Shown piece after piece: positions 32,173-41,149 of a stretch of 64,000 nucleotides of DNA. Position 1 is the first letter of the stretch. Each line of letters starts with the position of its first letter. The notes below the pieces were generated by a model, which saw nothing but the letters and a program-made list of their open reading frames with translations, was not told where the DNA came from and searched no databases. Both the position numbers and the translations under genes were made by a program. This DNA is from an uncultured Bacteroidales bacterium. GTDB lineage: Bacteria > Bacteroidota > Bacteroidia > Bacteroidales > Bacteroidaceae. Location of the stretch: assembly GCA_902771725.1 (NCBI GenBank), contig CACXXT010000014.1, positions 1-64,000 of the forward strand. The letters are read 5' to 3'.

Positions 32173-33075
32173 ATGACAACCAAGGAACCGACACCAGAGG
32201 CGCATATCATGCGCGAGATCACGCCCCTCTCGGAGCGCGACTGCTTCTACGTCGTAGACCGCCGCAAGACGGGCTTCGACTATCCCCTGCATATCCATGA
32301 GGAACTGGAACTAAACTTCATCGAGCACGCTGCCGGAGCACGCCGCATCGTCGGCGACTCCACAGAGACCATCGGCGACTACGAACTGGTGCTCATCGCC
32401 GGTCCTGAGCTGGAGCACGGCTGGGAGCAGGGCGACTGCCGCAGCACTACCATCCGCGAAATCACTATACAGTTCAGCGCCAAGTCGCTGCCCGACGTGC
32501 TACTGCAGAAGAACCAGTTCGACACCATCCGCCGTATGCTCGAGCGCGCACGCCACGGGCTGGCATTCCCCATGGATGCTATCATGAAGGTCTATGCGCG
32601 CCTGGAGCGCATGGCGCACGGCGATGGCGGCTTCCACTCCGTGCTGACCTTCCTGGAGGTGCTCTACGAACTGTCGCTGAGCGAGGGTGCCCGCGAACTC
32701 AGCAGCTCCGCCTTCTCGCGCGCAGAGAATCGCTCGGAGAGCCGTCGTGTGACCAAGGTGCAGCAGTACATCGCCCAGCACTTCCACGAGGAGGTGAGGC
32801 TGGAGACGCTGGCGGACCTCGTGGGGATGACGCCTGTGGGCTTCTCTCGCTTCTTCCGCCAGCGCACGGGGCGCACCCTCTCGGACTACATCATCGACAT
32901 CCGCATAGGGCACGCCGCACGCCTGCTGGTGGACTCCGCACAGACGGTGGCGGAGATCTGCTACGACTGCGGCTTCAACACCCTCTCGAACTTCAACCGC
33001 CTCTTCCGTCGCCGCAAGGGATGCTCCCCCAAGGAGTTCCGCGAGGGCTATCAGAAGAAGAAAGTGTTCATCTGA
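32173..33075 (+). CDS. AraC-family transcriptional regulator, probable mannan-locus activator
   Basis: The 300-residue protein has an N-terminal cupin-like sensor (HIHEELELNFIEHAAGARRIVGDSTETIGDYELVLIAGPELEHGW) and a C-terminal double HTH (LADLVGMTPVGFSRFFRQRTGRTLSDYIIDIRIGHAARLL and AEICYDCGFNTLSNFNRLFRRRKGCSPKEFRE). It lies between the uptake genes and the run of mannan-active enzymes and is on the same strand. No hybrid two-component regulator or SusR is present, so it is the only candidate for local control. The ATG at 32173 follows the promoter-repeat array. Confidence 0.92.
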   Translation: MTTKEPTPEAHIMREITPLSERDCFYVVDRRKTGFDYPLHIHEELELNFIEHAAGARRIVGDSTETIGDYELVLIAGPELEHGWEQGDCRSTTIREITIQFSAKSLPDVLLQKNQFDTIRRMLERARHGLAFPMDAIMKVYARLERMAHGDGGFHSVLTFLEVLYELSLSEGARELSSSAFSRAENRSESRRVTKVQQYIAQHFHEEVRLETLADLVGMTPVGFSRFFRQRTGRTLSDYIIDIRIGHAARLLVDSAQTVAEICYDCGFNTLSNFNRLFRRRKGCSPKEFREGYQKKKVFI

Positions 33076-33131
33076 TGCGGCCTGTGTCGGCAACGGTTAA
33101 TATTGTGTCACGATAGAATAGGAATAACCCG

Positions 33132-33139
33132 TACCTTTG
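33132..33139 (+). promoter_or_regulatory. -7 box (TACCTTTG) at the head of the secreted mannan gene cluster
   Basis: The box lies about 50 nt before the discoidin-protein start and follows the AraC gene by 57 bp. No other strong box was found before the esterase and first GH26 genes, so these may be co-transcribed from it. Confidence 0.65.
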
Positions 33140-33189
33140 CAGCGAAAATCGTTCAAAATTTAGGTTTAACTATTCAAATTATGTGTCAA

Positions 33190-36100
33190 ATGAAACGAAT
33201 CTTTACCTGTTTACTGATGGTCCTGATGACCCTCGGTGCAAATGCAAAAGTTGATGTGGACTTCTCCTCGCGCTTCACGGAGGGAACCAACATCATTGAC
33301 GCCACCAGCGCATGGGGCTGGCACAGCGTGGACCTCCGCAACTACGATGTGATGGACTACGAATACCTCTACATCAGGTACGAGTCCACCTGCAGCTTCA
33401 ACCTGATCCTGCAGAATCCCGACTGGCAGAACGCCTACCAGGTCAGCTGCAACGCCAACGAGACGGAGGCGTATATAAAGCTGACGCCCCATGCCTACAC
33501 GGGCTACAGCTGCGTGGTCATCCAGAACCATGCCGAAGGTCAGATCACCGTTGAGAAAATCTATTTCTGCACGGAGGATGAGTTCTTCAACCCTGCTCCG
33601 GAAGACCATGACGAGGCGGTGGAAAACCTCATCGACATCTACCTGCGCTACCAGCAGTACGAGGACGGACTGCCCCTGGGCGACGACTATGGCTACTATT
33701 CCGAGGAACTGTACAATGAGTTCGTCAAGGCGCTGGACGTGGTGAACAAGCTGGGCGACAAGGCCATGCAGGAAATGACCACCGAGGCGCTGAATGCTGC
33801 TGCGCAGGCCATCGTGGACGCCTATCGCACGCTGATGGCGTCGAAGAAGCAGTACCTGCCGGAGAATGGATATTATAGGTTCGTGTGCGCGCGCCAGTTC
33901 TACACGGAGAACGAGGAGACGGGCGAGACCGCTTTCTTCCAGAAGGCGCTCTACAGCGGCAACGACGGCACCAACCAGTGGAAGACCCTGGATGCCGCAG
34001 ACCCCACCTTCCTCTGGACGCTGCAGCGGCAGGAGGACGGCACCTACCTGATGGCAAATCCTGCCAACCACCTCTATTTCAGCTCCCCGGAGAAGTGCTC
34101 CGAGGCGCAGAAGTTCATCGTCTTCGACCCCGTGCTCAGAACAGACGGAGCCTATGAGTTCAGCTGGCCTATGAGCACAGAGGAGGATGTCGTGGTCTTC
34201 AACTTCAGATTCAGCGACCAGCCGGCCAACAGCCAGATGTACATCCACTGCAACTGGCACGACGGCGGCAAGGGATGGGGAGGCCCCATGACCACCTGGT
34301 TCAACACCAACACCGACAGCGGTGCCAGCGAGTGGTTCATCCAGCCCGTCGGCGACGATGAAGCACAGGCAATCCTCAACGACAACTCCTTCGTACATGA
34401 CTTCGTGGTCATGCTCGCCGATGCCAAGGAGAAGGCTATCCTGGCCGACGACATGATCAAGACCAAACTCATCACCGAAGCCAGCCAGCTCAGCAGCCCC
34501 TACAGCCAGAACGACCTCGGCAACCGCGACGGCGGCGACCTCAGCTCAGGCGTGCTCATCGACGGCGACCTCAGCAGCTTCTGGCACAGCCACTGGGAAG
34601 GCGGCAACGTCGAAGCCGGAGTGCACTACCTCCAGGTGGAACTGCCGGAGGCCGTGGGAGGCTCCCTGGAGTTCGACATCGCACGACGCCAGAACATCGC
34701 CAGCGACCACGTCACCAAGTGGAGCGTCTATGGCAGCGACTCGCCCGACGGCGGCAAGGACTCCTACGAGTGGATTGCTGACCTCGAGACCCCCTACACG
34801 GACTACAGCGAGCAGCCCTCTGTCATGTTCACCATCGAAGACGGCAAGGAATTTGAGTACCTGCGCTTCTACGCCGAAGCCACCACCAGCGGTCGCGGAT
34901 ACTTCCACGTCAGCGAGCTGCAGCTCTACGCCCTCTCCGCCAATCCCACCAACCAGGCTGCCACCATGGGCAAGGTGTTCACCGACCTGCAGGCTGCCAT
35001 TGCCGCTGCCGACCTGGTGGACCAGAACGCCGTCAGCCGTGCTGACTACGAGGCGCTGAAGGCCGCCTACGACCCCTTCGTCGCGCTCTTCGTGGATCCC
35101 ACGCCCTTGCGCGAAGCCATTGCCGGAGCAGAGAACATCGTCCGGGTGGCGGAAGTAGGCAGCAATCCCGGTCAGTGGAGCCAGCAGGCTATAGACGGCT
35201 GGAACCAGCTCATGGCAGACGCCAGAGCCTACGACCAGGCAGGCAAGTACACCTCGGCACAGAGTGAGGACTACATCTCGAAGCTCGCTGCTGCCAACTT
35301 CTCGGCAGCTGCCAACCAGCTGAACCCCAACAAGTACTACGCCATCCGCTTTGCCAGCGAGGAGAAGTACGAGGAGCAGGGATGGAGCACCGGCAATGTG
35401 GCGGAGAGCGACTTCGGACCCCTCTTCGACACCTACCTCGCACCGGCTGGGGAGTCCGACCTGGTTCCCACACCGGCAGGCGACGTACGTCAGGGCTCCT
35501 TCATGTTCTTCACCGACTACAAGAATGCCGACATCGCCTTCCGCTTCGTGCCGGCAGGTGACAACCGCTACATCATCCAGCACAAGGCCAGCGGACTCTT
35601 TGTCCAGGTCTACGGCTACGATAGCTGGACGGGTCTGACGCTGAATCCCACCGTCTTCACCATCGAAGCCGTGGGCAACGGCGAATGCACACTCCACGGC
35701 ACAGACTATGCCGGCAACGACCTCTCCTACCTCCACGCACAGCTGCGTGACCACCGCCTGGTCACCTGGCACGACCACAACGTAGGCAGCAACTCCGGTC
35801 TGATCATCGAGGAGGTGGCAGACGTGGAAGGCGAACCCGCACAGCCGCTGGCTGACTTCCGTACGGGAGAGCTGACAACGATGTGCTATCCCGTGGCCGT
35901 GGCTCCCTCGGCAGGCAGCCTCTACACCGTGGCAGGCACCTTCGACAAGGACGGGAAGGTTTACGTGGCTCTGAACAAGATTCAGAAGGCTGCGGCAGGA
36001 CAGCCTGTGGTTTACATCGCCGAAGGCACCTACGACGCAGAGAACGTGGAGGCGCGCACCACCGCCACCCTCAACGTGGGCACAGACATCGCCGCCCAGC

Positions 36101-36459
36101 CCCTGAACGACGGAGCGCTGAAGGGTGTCTATGCCGACACCGACCTGACGGAGGCTGCCTTCATCGTCAACGAGAATGCATTCCAGCCCACCACCGAGGA
36201 GAACGCCAAGGTCTGGGCTAACCACGCCTACATCGTGCCGGGTGCCGGAGCTGCAGATGCAGACGCCACCTACGACCTCGTGCTCGAAGTGGGAGGCGAC
36301 CTGACGGGAGTGCGGCAGACGCTGAACAACGTCGCCCGGAGCGGAAACATCTATAATGCTGCCGGACAGCTCGTCCGCAGGGGTGCTACCCTCAACGAGG
36401 TGCAGCAGCTGCCCAGCGGCCTCTACATCCTCAACGGGGTGAAGGTGCTGGTGAAATAA
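33190..36459 (+). CDS. Large secreted protein with F5/8-type (discoidin) carbohydrate-binding domain
   Basis: The ATG at 33190 gives 1089 residues with a signal peptide (MKRIFTCLLMVLMTLGANA); the in-frame ATG at 33181 is an alternative. Residues about 440-610 look like an F5/8 type C domain (DGDLSSFWHSHWEGG, HYLQVELPEAVGGSLEFDIARRQ, ATTSGRGYFHVSELQLYAL), a fold often used to bind sugars. Helical spacers and beta-rich segments follow, and the end is the tail IYNAAGQLVRR...GLYILNGVKVLVK. No catalytic domain was recognised. It probably binds mannan or positions enzymes at the cell surface. Confidence 0.82.
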   Translation: MKRIFTCLLMVLMTLGANAKVDVDFSSRFTEGTNIIDATSAWGWHSVDLRNYDVMDYEYLYIRYESTCSFNLILQNPDWQNAYQVSCNANETEAYIKLTPHAYTGYSCVVIQNHAEGQITVEKIYFCTEDEFFNPAPEDHDEAVENLIDIYLRYQQYEDGLPLGDDYGYYSEELYNEFVKALDVVNKLGDKAMQEMTTEALNAAAQAIVDAYRTLMASKKQYLPENGYYRFVCARQFYTENEETGETAFFQKALYSGNDGTNQWKTLDAADPTFLWTLQRQEDGTYLMANPANHLYFSSPEKCSEAQKFIVFDPVLRTDGAYEFSWPMSTEEDVVVFNFRFSDQPANSQMYIHCNWHDGGKGWGGPMTTWFNTNTDSGASEWFIQPVGDDEAQAILNDNSFVHDFVVMLADAKEKAILADDMIKTKLITEASQLSSPYSQNDLGNRDGGDLSSGVLIDGDLSSFWHSHWEGGNVEAGVHYLQVELPEAVGGSLEFDIARRQNIASDHVTKWSVYGSDSPDGGKDSYEWIADLETPYTDYSEQPSVMFTIEDGKEFEYLRFYAEATTSGRGYFHVSELQLYALSANPTNQAATMGKVFTDLQAAIAAADLVDQNAVSRADYEALKAAYDPFVALFVDPTPLREAIAGAENIVRVAEVGSNPGQWSQQAIDGWNQLMADARAYDQAGKYTSAQSEDYISKLAAANFSAAANQLNPNKYYAIRFASEEKYEEQGWSTGNVAESDFGPLFDTYLAPAGESDLVPTPAGDVRQGSFMFFTDYKNADIAFRFVPAGDNRYIIQHKASGLFVQVYGYDSWTGLTLNPTVFTIEAVGNGECTLHGTDYAGNDLSYLHAQLRDHRLVTWHDHNVGSNSGLIIEEVADVEGEPAQPLADFRTGELTTMCYPVAVAPSAGSLYTVAGTFDKDGKVYVALNKIQKAAAGQPVVYIAEGTYDAENVEARTTATLNVGTDIAAQPLNDGALKGVYADTDLTEAAFIVNENAFQPTTEENAKVWANHAYIVPGAGAADADATYDLVLEVGGDLTGVRQTLNNVARSGNIYNAAGQLVRRGATLNEVQQLPSGLYILNGVKVLVK

Positions 36460-36491
36460 GTGCTTATTTGAACCTGTAAAATCCTTACGAT

Positions 36492-36605
36492 ATGATGCAG
36501 CAGATGCATAATCGTCATCGTCCAGTACGGCGAGTCCTCTCAGGAGGACTTGCCCTGCTGTTTCCCATTCCCGTAATTACTACTTCAGAGACACAAAATA
36601 ACTAA
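36492..36605 (+). CDS. Possible 37-residue peptide gene
   Basis: An ATG at 36492 opens a short frame (MMQQMHNRHRPVRRVLSGG...) with a basic start and a hydrophobic middle, ending at TAA 36605. It fills most of the gap between two genes and contains a strong hairpin. It could equally be chance; nothing else supports it. Confidence 0.2.
   Translation: MMQQMHNRHRPVRRVLSGGLALLFPIPVITTSETQNN
36529..36554. repeat. Strong hairpin between discoidin and esterase genes
   Basis: GGCGAGTCCTC and GAGGACTTGCC pair around a TCAG loop with one G-T pair. There is no T-run. It may act as an mRNA-processing or attenuation hairpin within the operon, or be another dispersed hairpin. Confidence 0.55.
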
Positions 36606-36623
36606 CGCATAAAAACCTGTAGA

Positions 36624-37703
36624 ATGATGAAACGACTACTCCTATCCGTCTTTTTCCTGGCAGCGGTTCTTGGCGCACATGCTCAGTGGCGCAGGAACCT
36701 GACACCTGCCGACACACTCAAGTCCATAGAACAACTCAGCGATGGTTCCACAGCCTTCCGCATCTACGCTCCCAAAGCCGAAGCCGTGGCGCTGGGAGGT
36801 GACCTGGCTGGCCTTAAAGCTCAGTTCCAAAAGGATGCCGACGGCATCTGGACGGCTGTCGTCCCCAAAGTTCCTACGGATGCCTATCGCTACCATTTCA
36901 TCGTCGATGGCGTGCGCGTCATCGACCCCCGCTACCGCTTCTATTCTGAAATCACTCCGGTGGCAAAGATCACCAACGGCGAGGACATCTTCTGGGCACA
37001 GCGCGATGTGCCGCATGGACCTGTTTCGCAAATCTTCTATAAGTCCACCACCACGGGCAGCACACGCAGCCTGCATGTATGGCAGCCCGCCGGCAAGGCT
37101 GCCAAGGAGCCGCTGCCTGTGCTCTATCTCATTCATGGCGCCGGAGACAACGACGGCTCCTGGTCCGCTATCGGATGTGCTGGGAATATTCTTGATAATC
37201 TCTATAGCGAGGGAAAGATCGCTCCGATGATTGTGGTGATGCCCCATGGAGGCATGGACACGGAGAAATTCGTGGATGAGCTCGTCGTAGATATCATGCC
37301 GCGCGTGGAAGAGCAGTTCCACATCAAGACGGGTGCAGACAACACCGCCCTGGCAGGACTCTCGATGGGAGGACTCGAGACCCTCAACACATTCATGGCG
37401 CACCCAGAGATGTTCGGATACATCAACGTGATGAGTTCCGGCTGGTTCCGCAGCAACGATGCCGACCGGCAGGCCAAGACCGAGCGCCTGCGCCAGATTG
37501 CTCCCACCTTGAACAAGACCGCGCACGTGCTGCGTTTCACGATGGGAGGCAGGGAGGACTTCGCACACGCCAGCTGTCAGCAGACGCTGAAATGCTTTGA
37601 CGAGGCTGGAGTGAAATACGAGTACAGCGAAACACCTGGAGGCCACAGCTGGCATGTCTGGCACTATGACCTGCGCGACTTCGCTCCACGTCTTTTCAAG
37701 TAA
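36624..37703 (+). CDS. Secreted CE1-like esterase with N-terminal CBM48-like domain
   Basis: The 359-residue protein (start at 36624, or 36627 by the second ATG) has a signal peptide ending GAHA-Q. An early-set/CBM48-like domain (about 35-125; FRIYAPKAEAVALGGD, YRYHFIVDGVRVIDPR) precedes an esterase-D alpha/beta hydrolase. The predicted triad is Ser247 (GLSMGG), Asp312 and His341 (GGHSWHVW). CE1 enzymes of this layout remove acetyl or feruloyl groups from plant polysaccharides. Here, in a mannan locus, acetyl removal from mannan is the likeliest job. Confidence 0.85.
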   Translation: MMKRLLLSVFFLAAVLGAHAQWRRNLTPADTLKSIEQLSDGSTAFRIYAPKAEAVALGGDLAGLKAQFQKDADGIWTAVVPKVPTDAYRYHFIVDGVRVIDPRYRFYSEITPVAKITNGEDIFWAQRDVPHGPVSQIFYKSTTTGSTRSLHVWQPAGKAAKEPLPVLYLIHGAGDNDGSWSAIGCAGNILDNLYSEGKIAPMIVVMPHGGMDTEKFVDELVVDIMPRVEEQFHIKTGADNTALAGLSMGGLETLNTFMAHPEMFGYINVMSSGWFRSNDADRQAKTERLRQIAPTLNKTAHVLRFTMGGREDFAHASCQQTLKCFDEAGVKYEYSETPGGHSWHVWHYDLRDFAPRLFK

Positions 37704-37762
37704 ACGGAGGATGGAGCAGGTACGAATTTTGGGAAATATTCAAGCAAAAAGACCATACACAC

Positions 37763-38962
37763 ATGAGACAGAGACGAATCCTACACTTGCTGTTGTTGCT
37801 GCTGCTCTGCGGCAGCGCATCGGCTCAGGACACTCCCCAGCGCTCTGCTGAGGCAGAGGAGCTGCTGCAGTGCTTCCATCAGATCTTTGGAGAGAAGATA
37901 CTCTCCGGCGCCACGGCCAACGTGAACTGGAACCTCAACGAAGCCAAGTGGGTACACCAGCACACGGGCAAGTGGCCTGCCGTGAACTGCTTCGACTACC
38001 TGCACCATCCCTTCGCCTCCAAGGGCGGGTGGATTGACTACACCAACGTGACCGAGCTCGTCAACTGGCACAAGGCTGGCGGAGTCATCGAGATCATGTG
38101 GCACTGGAACGTGCCTGCCAACAAGAGCGGGCAGTACTCGTTCTACTGGGGGACGGAGGACGACAAGACGACTTTTGATGTCAAGAAAATATTTGACCCT
38201 ACGTCGAGCGAATATAAGCTAATGATGAAAGATATCAACACCATCGGAGGCTACCTGAAGCTGCTGAAGACCCGCAAGATTCCCGTGCTATGGCGTCCGC
38301 TGCACGAGGCGGGAGGTATGTGGTTCTGGTGGGGGCGCGACCCTGAAGCCTGCAATGAGCTCTGGAAGGTCATGTACCGCCGGTTCCAGGAACTCGGACT
38401 GGACAACCTCATCTGGGTGTGGACGCAGTCGGCGGCATGGGGAAAACCGTACAGCGACGGCTACCGCTGGTACCCCGGCGACGAGTATGTGGATATCGTC
38501 AGCATCGATGTCTACAACAACACCAATGCCTCCAACATCTACAGCACCTGCTTCAACTTCCTGAAGAAAGCCTCGCCCACCAAGCTGGTGGCTCTGACCG
38601 AGTGCGGAAATCTCTCCAAGATCAGTCAGCAGTGGAAGGCGCGCGCGCGCTGGCTGTACTTCGCGCCCTGGTATGACTATGGTCGCACCAGCAATCCCAA
38701 CAGCTCGGAATTCAAGAGCAGGGACCACGGCAGCTGCAATGCAGACTGGTGGGACGATGCCTTCGCCCAGGACTATGTCCTCTCTCGCGAGGACTTCAAG
38801 GCGTTGCGACAGGAACTCGTCGGAATCGGCGATCTGCAGGACGACAATTTCGTGACTCTCAAGCCTGAAGACGATAAGTCCTTCGACCTGAACGGACGCC
38901 CCTGGCAGCCGGGACAGAAAGGACTGGTCATCCGTGGAGGTAAGAAATATTTTGTCAGATAG
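37763..38962 (+). CDS. GH26 endo-beta-1,4-mannanase
   Basis: The 399-residue protein has a signal peptide ending GSASA-Q and a single GH26 barrel. The acid/base is Glu182 (WRPLHEAGG) and the nucleophile Glu280 (VALTECGN), with the supporting FWWGRDPEAC and WYPGDEYVDIV motifs. The C-terminus carries a short tail (FDLNGRPWQPGQKGLVIRGG...). It should cut internal beta-1,4-mannosidic bonds, releasing mannobiose or longer products. It is a close paralogue of the gene at 43459; the first 35 residues are nearly the same. Confidence 0.93.
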   Translation: MRQRRILHLLLLLLLCGSASAQDTPQRSAEAEELLQCFHQIFGEKILSGATANVNWNLNEAKWVHQHTGKWPAVNCFDYLHHPFASKGGWIDYTNVTELVNWHKAGGVIEIMWHWNVPANKSGQYSFYWGTEDDKTTFDVKKIFDPTSSEYKLMMKDINTIGGYLKLLKTRKIPVLWRPLHEAGGMWFWWGRDPEACNELWKVMYRRFQELGLDNLIWVWTQSAAWGKPYSDGYRWYPGDEYVDIVSIDVYNNTNASNIYSTCFNFLKKASPTKLVALTECGNLSKISQQWKARARWLYFAPWYDYGRTSNPNSSEFKSRDHGSCNADWWDDAFAQDYVLSREDFKALRQELVGIGDLQDDNFVTLKPEDDKSFDLNGRPWQPGQKGLVIRGGKKYFVR

Positions 38963-39054
38963 AATCCGTCGCTCAAATAGCATGTCTGGAATGACAACTG
39001 CCTCTGAAGTGAACCTAAGATAACATTTGAACTCTATTTAATTAAGGAATACAC

Positions 39055-41091
39055 ATGCAAAAGTTCTCCCTCATTTCTTTCCTCATGGCTGCCGCCCTTG
39101 CCACGAGTGTACAAGCCCAACCCCTGCAAGTCAGTGCCACAGCCTCCGGCAAGGCATTCGACGGTATTGGAGCCGTCAACGGCGGCGGTGCAACCTCTGT
39201 GTTGCTGCGTGCCTACCCAGAGCCGCAACGTTCCCAAATCCTCGACTTCGTCTTCCGCCCGAAATTCGGAGCCAGCGTGAGCACCATGCTCGTGGAAATC
39301 CCCGGCGACGGCAACTCCACCCAGGGCTCCATGCCCACCCATGCCCACTACCGTGGCGACGCCAACTTCGAGCGAGGCTATATGTGGTGGGTGATGACCG
39401 AAGCCAAGCGACGCAATCCGCAGCTGGCCATCGACGCCACAGGATGGAGTGCACCTGCCTGGGTGGGGAATATCTGGTCGCTGGAGATGGCGGACTACTA
39501 CGTCGACTGGCTCACAGGACTGCGCGAGCACTACGGACTGGAGCTCGATGCCCTGGGCTGTCACAACGAGAAGGGCTACAACTACGACTTCGCCAAACGT
39601 CTGCGCCGCACGATGAACGAGCGCGGATTCAGGAACGTGAAGCTGCACGGCTTCGACAACTGGGGCAAGAACAAGATGGACTTCCTCGCCGAGATGCAGC
39701 GCGATCCGGAACTGGCTGCAGCCATCGATGCCGTCAGCGCCCACACCTTCAGCGAGATTCAGCTCACACCCGAGCAGCGTGCAGCTGCCGAGGCGCTGGG
39801 AAAACCCATCTGGAACAGCGAGGACCACGTCTACCGCAAGGGCTTCGATGTGCTCATCACCATCGTCAAATGCTTCAACGAGAACTATATCATCAGCGGA
39901 GCCACACGCGTCATCAACTGGTATGACATAGCTGCCGTCTATCCCTTGGAGCCCTATGGCGTGGATCCTGCCATGATGATTGCCCACGAGCCCTGGAGCG
40001 GACACTACAGCGTGCGTGAGTCGCTGTGGGGATATGCCCACTACGGCCAGTTCACACAGAGAGGATGGCGATATGTGGACTCCGCTTGTAGGAAGCTGCC
40101 TGGCGGAGGCTCCGTCATCACCATGCGCGACCCTTCGACAGGCGACTACAGCATCATCATAGAGACCAAGGAGGCCAAGGCTCCGCAGACCCTGAAGTTC
40201 GAGGTCGCAAAGGGACTCAGCCGTGCTGACCTCTGCGTCTGGCGCAGCATACCCGATCAACTATTTGTGCAGCAGCAGGACATCCATCCCCGTCGCGGTC
40301 GTTTCGAAATCACACTCGAGCCGGGGGCTGTTTACTCGCTCTCCACCACGCGCGGACAACAGAAGGGTTCCTTCGCCAACGTGCCTGCCTCGAAGCCTTT
40401 CCCCTTCCCCTACGCCGACGACTTCGAGCAGTACCAGCCCGCCTCTGCCTATGGCTACCTGCCCAACTATCTCGCGGACATCATCGGTGCCTTCGAACTC
40501 ACGGAACGCCCTGACCACCAGGGACAGTGCGTGAGGCAGGTGGTGGGCGACCATACCCTCAGCTGGGCGCCCGAATGGCATCACTACACCATCGTGGGCG
40601 ACTCTGCCTGGCGCGACTATGAGGTCAGTGCCGACGTCTACCTGAACCCACAGGACGAAGCGGCTGTGATGGGACGTGTCATCGACGTGGGCTCCGGCTA
40701 CGGCGTGTGGGTCAAGGGCTACTACCTGAAACTCAACGACCAGGGGCGTGCCAGCCTCGTCATGAGCTGCGGCAAGCGCAACAAGCAGGAACTCATCGGC
40801 GATGCCGAGCAGCAGGCACTCATCCGCGCACGCAAAGACATGGAAGTGGGAGGGGAATTCGTGCTCGACAGTGCACAGGTGGAGGGCATCCGCCCATGCA
40901 AATGGCACAACCTCCGACTGCGCATGCAGGGTTCCACGCTCGTCGGTTTTGTCGACGGGAAGCAGGTCGTCAGCACCTCATCAGACCGCTACCGCCGAGG
41001 TATGGCTGGTCTGATGGCTCCCCTGCAGCGGCGTCGTGTCTGCACACCCTACTTTGACAACCTCAAGATTTCTCCCCTCAGTGGGCAGTAA
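39055..41091 (+). CDS. GH59 beta-galactosidase (galactocerebrosidase-like)
   Basis: The 678-residue protein has a signal peptide ending SVQA-Q. It resembles GALC along its length: FDGIGAVNGGGATSVLLRAYPEP, RSQILDFVF, EIPGDGNSTQGS. The acid/base is Glu172 in CHNEKGYN and the nucleophile Glu256 in IWNSEDH. The C-terminal part (about 450-675) holds the beta-sandwich/lectin-like domain (DFEQYQPASAYGYLPNYLADIIGAFEL, WRDYEVSADVYL). GH59 enzymes release terminal beta-galactose. A natural target here would be beta-galactosyl groups on a galactoglucomannan. Confidence 0.87.
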   Translation: MQKFSLISFLMAAALATSVQAQPLQVSATASGKAFDGIGAVNGGGATSVLLRAYPEPQRSQILDFVFRPKFGASVSTMLVEIPGDGNSTQGSMPTHAHYRGDANFERGYMWWVMTEAKRRNPQLAIDATGWSAPAWVGNIWSLEMADYYVDWLTGLREHYGLELDALGCHNEKGYNYDFAKRLRRTMNERGFRNVKLHGFDNWGKNKMDFLAEMQRDPELAAAIDAVSAHTFSEIQLTPEQRAAAEALGKPIWNSEDHVYRKGFDVLITIVKCFNENYIISGATRVINWYDIAAVYPLEPYGVDPAMMIAHEPWSGHYSVRESLWGYAHYGQFTQRGWRYVDSACRKLPGGGSVITMRDPSTGDYSIIIETKEAKAPQTLKFEVAKGLSRADLCVWRSIPDQLFVQQQDIHPRRGRFEITLEPGAVYSLSTTRGQQKGSFANVPASKPFPFPYADDFEQYQPASAYGYLPNYLADIIGAFELTERPDHQGQCVRQVVGDHTLSWAPEWHHYTIVGDSAWRDYEVSADVYLNPQDEAAVMGRVIDVGSGYGVWVKGYYLKLNDQGRASLVMSCGKRNKQELIGDAEQQALIRARKDMEVGGEFVLDSAQVEGIRPCKWHNLRLRMQGSTLVGFVDGKQVVSTSSDRYRRGMAGLMAPLQRRRVCTPYFDNLKISPLSGQ

Positions 41092-41132
41092 CCTGAATTT
41101 CCCTCTCAGTGGGCAGTAACCTGAATTTCCCC
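41077..41132. repeat. 28-bp direct duplication across the GH59 stop codon
   Basis: The unit CTCAGTGGGCAGTAACCTGA with eight further bases occurs twice in a row (41077-41104 and 41105-41132). The first copy contains the GH59 stop TAA at 41089, so the second is entirely downstream. Confidence 0.85.
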
Positions 41133-41149
41133 TCAAAAACTCCTTCGAT

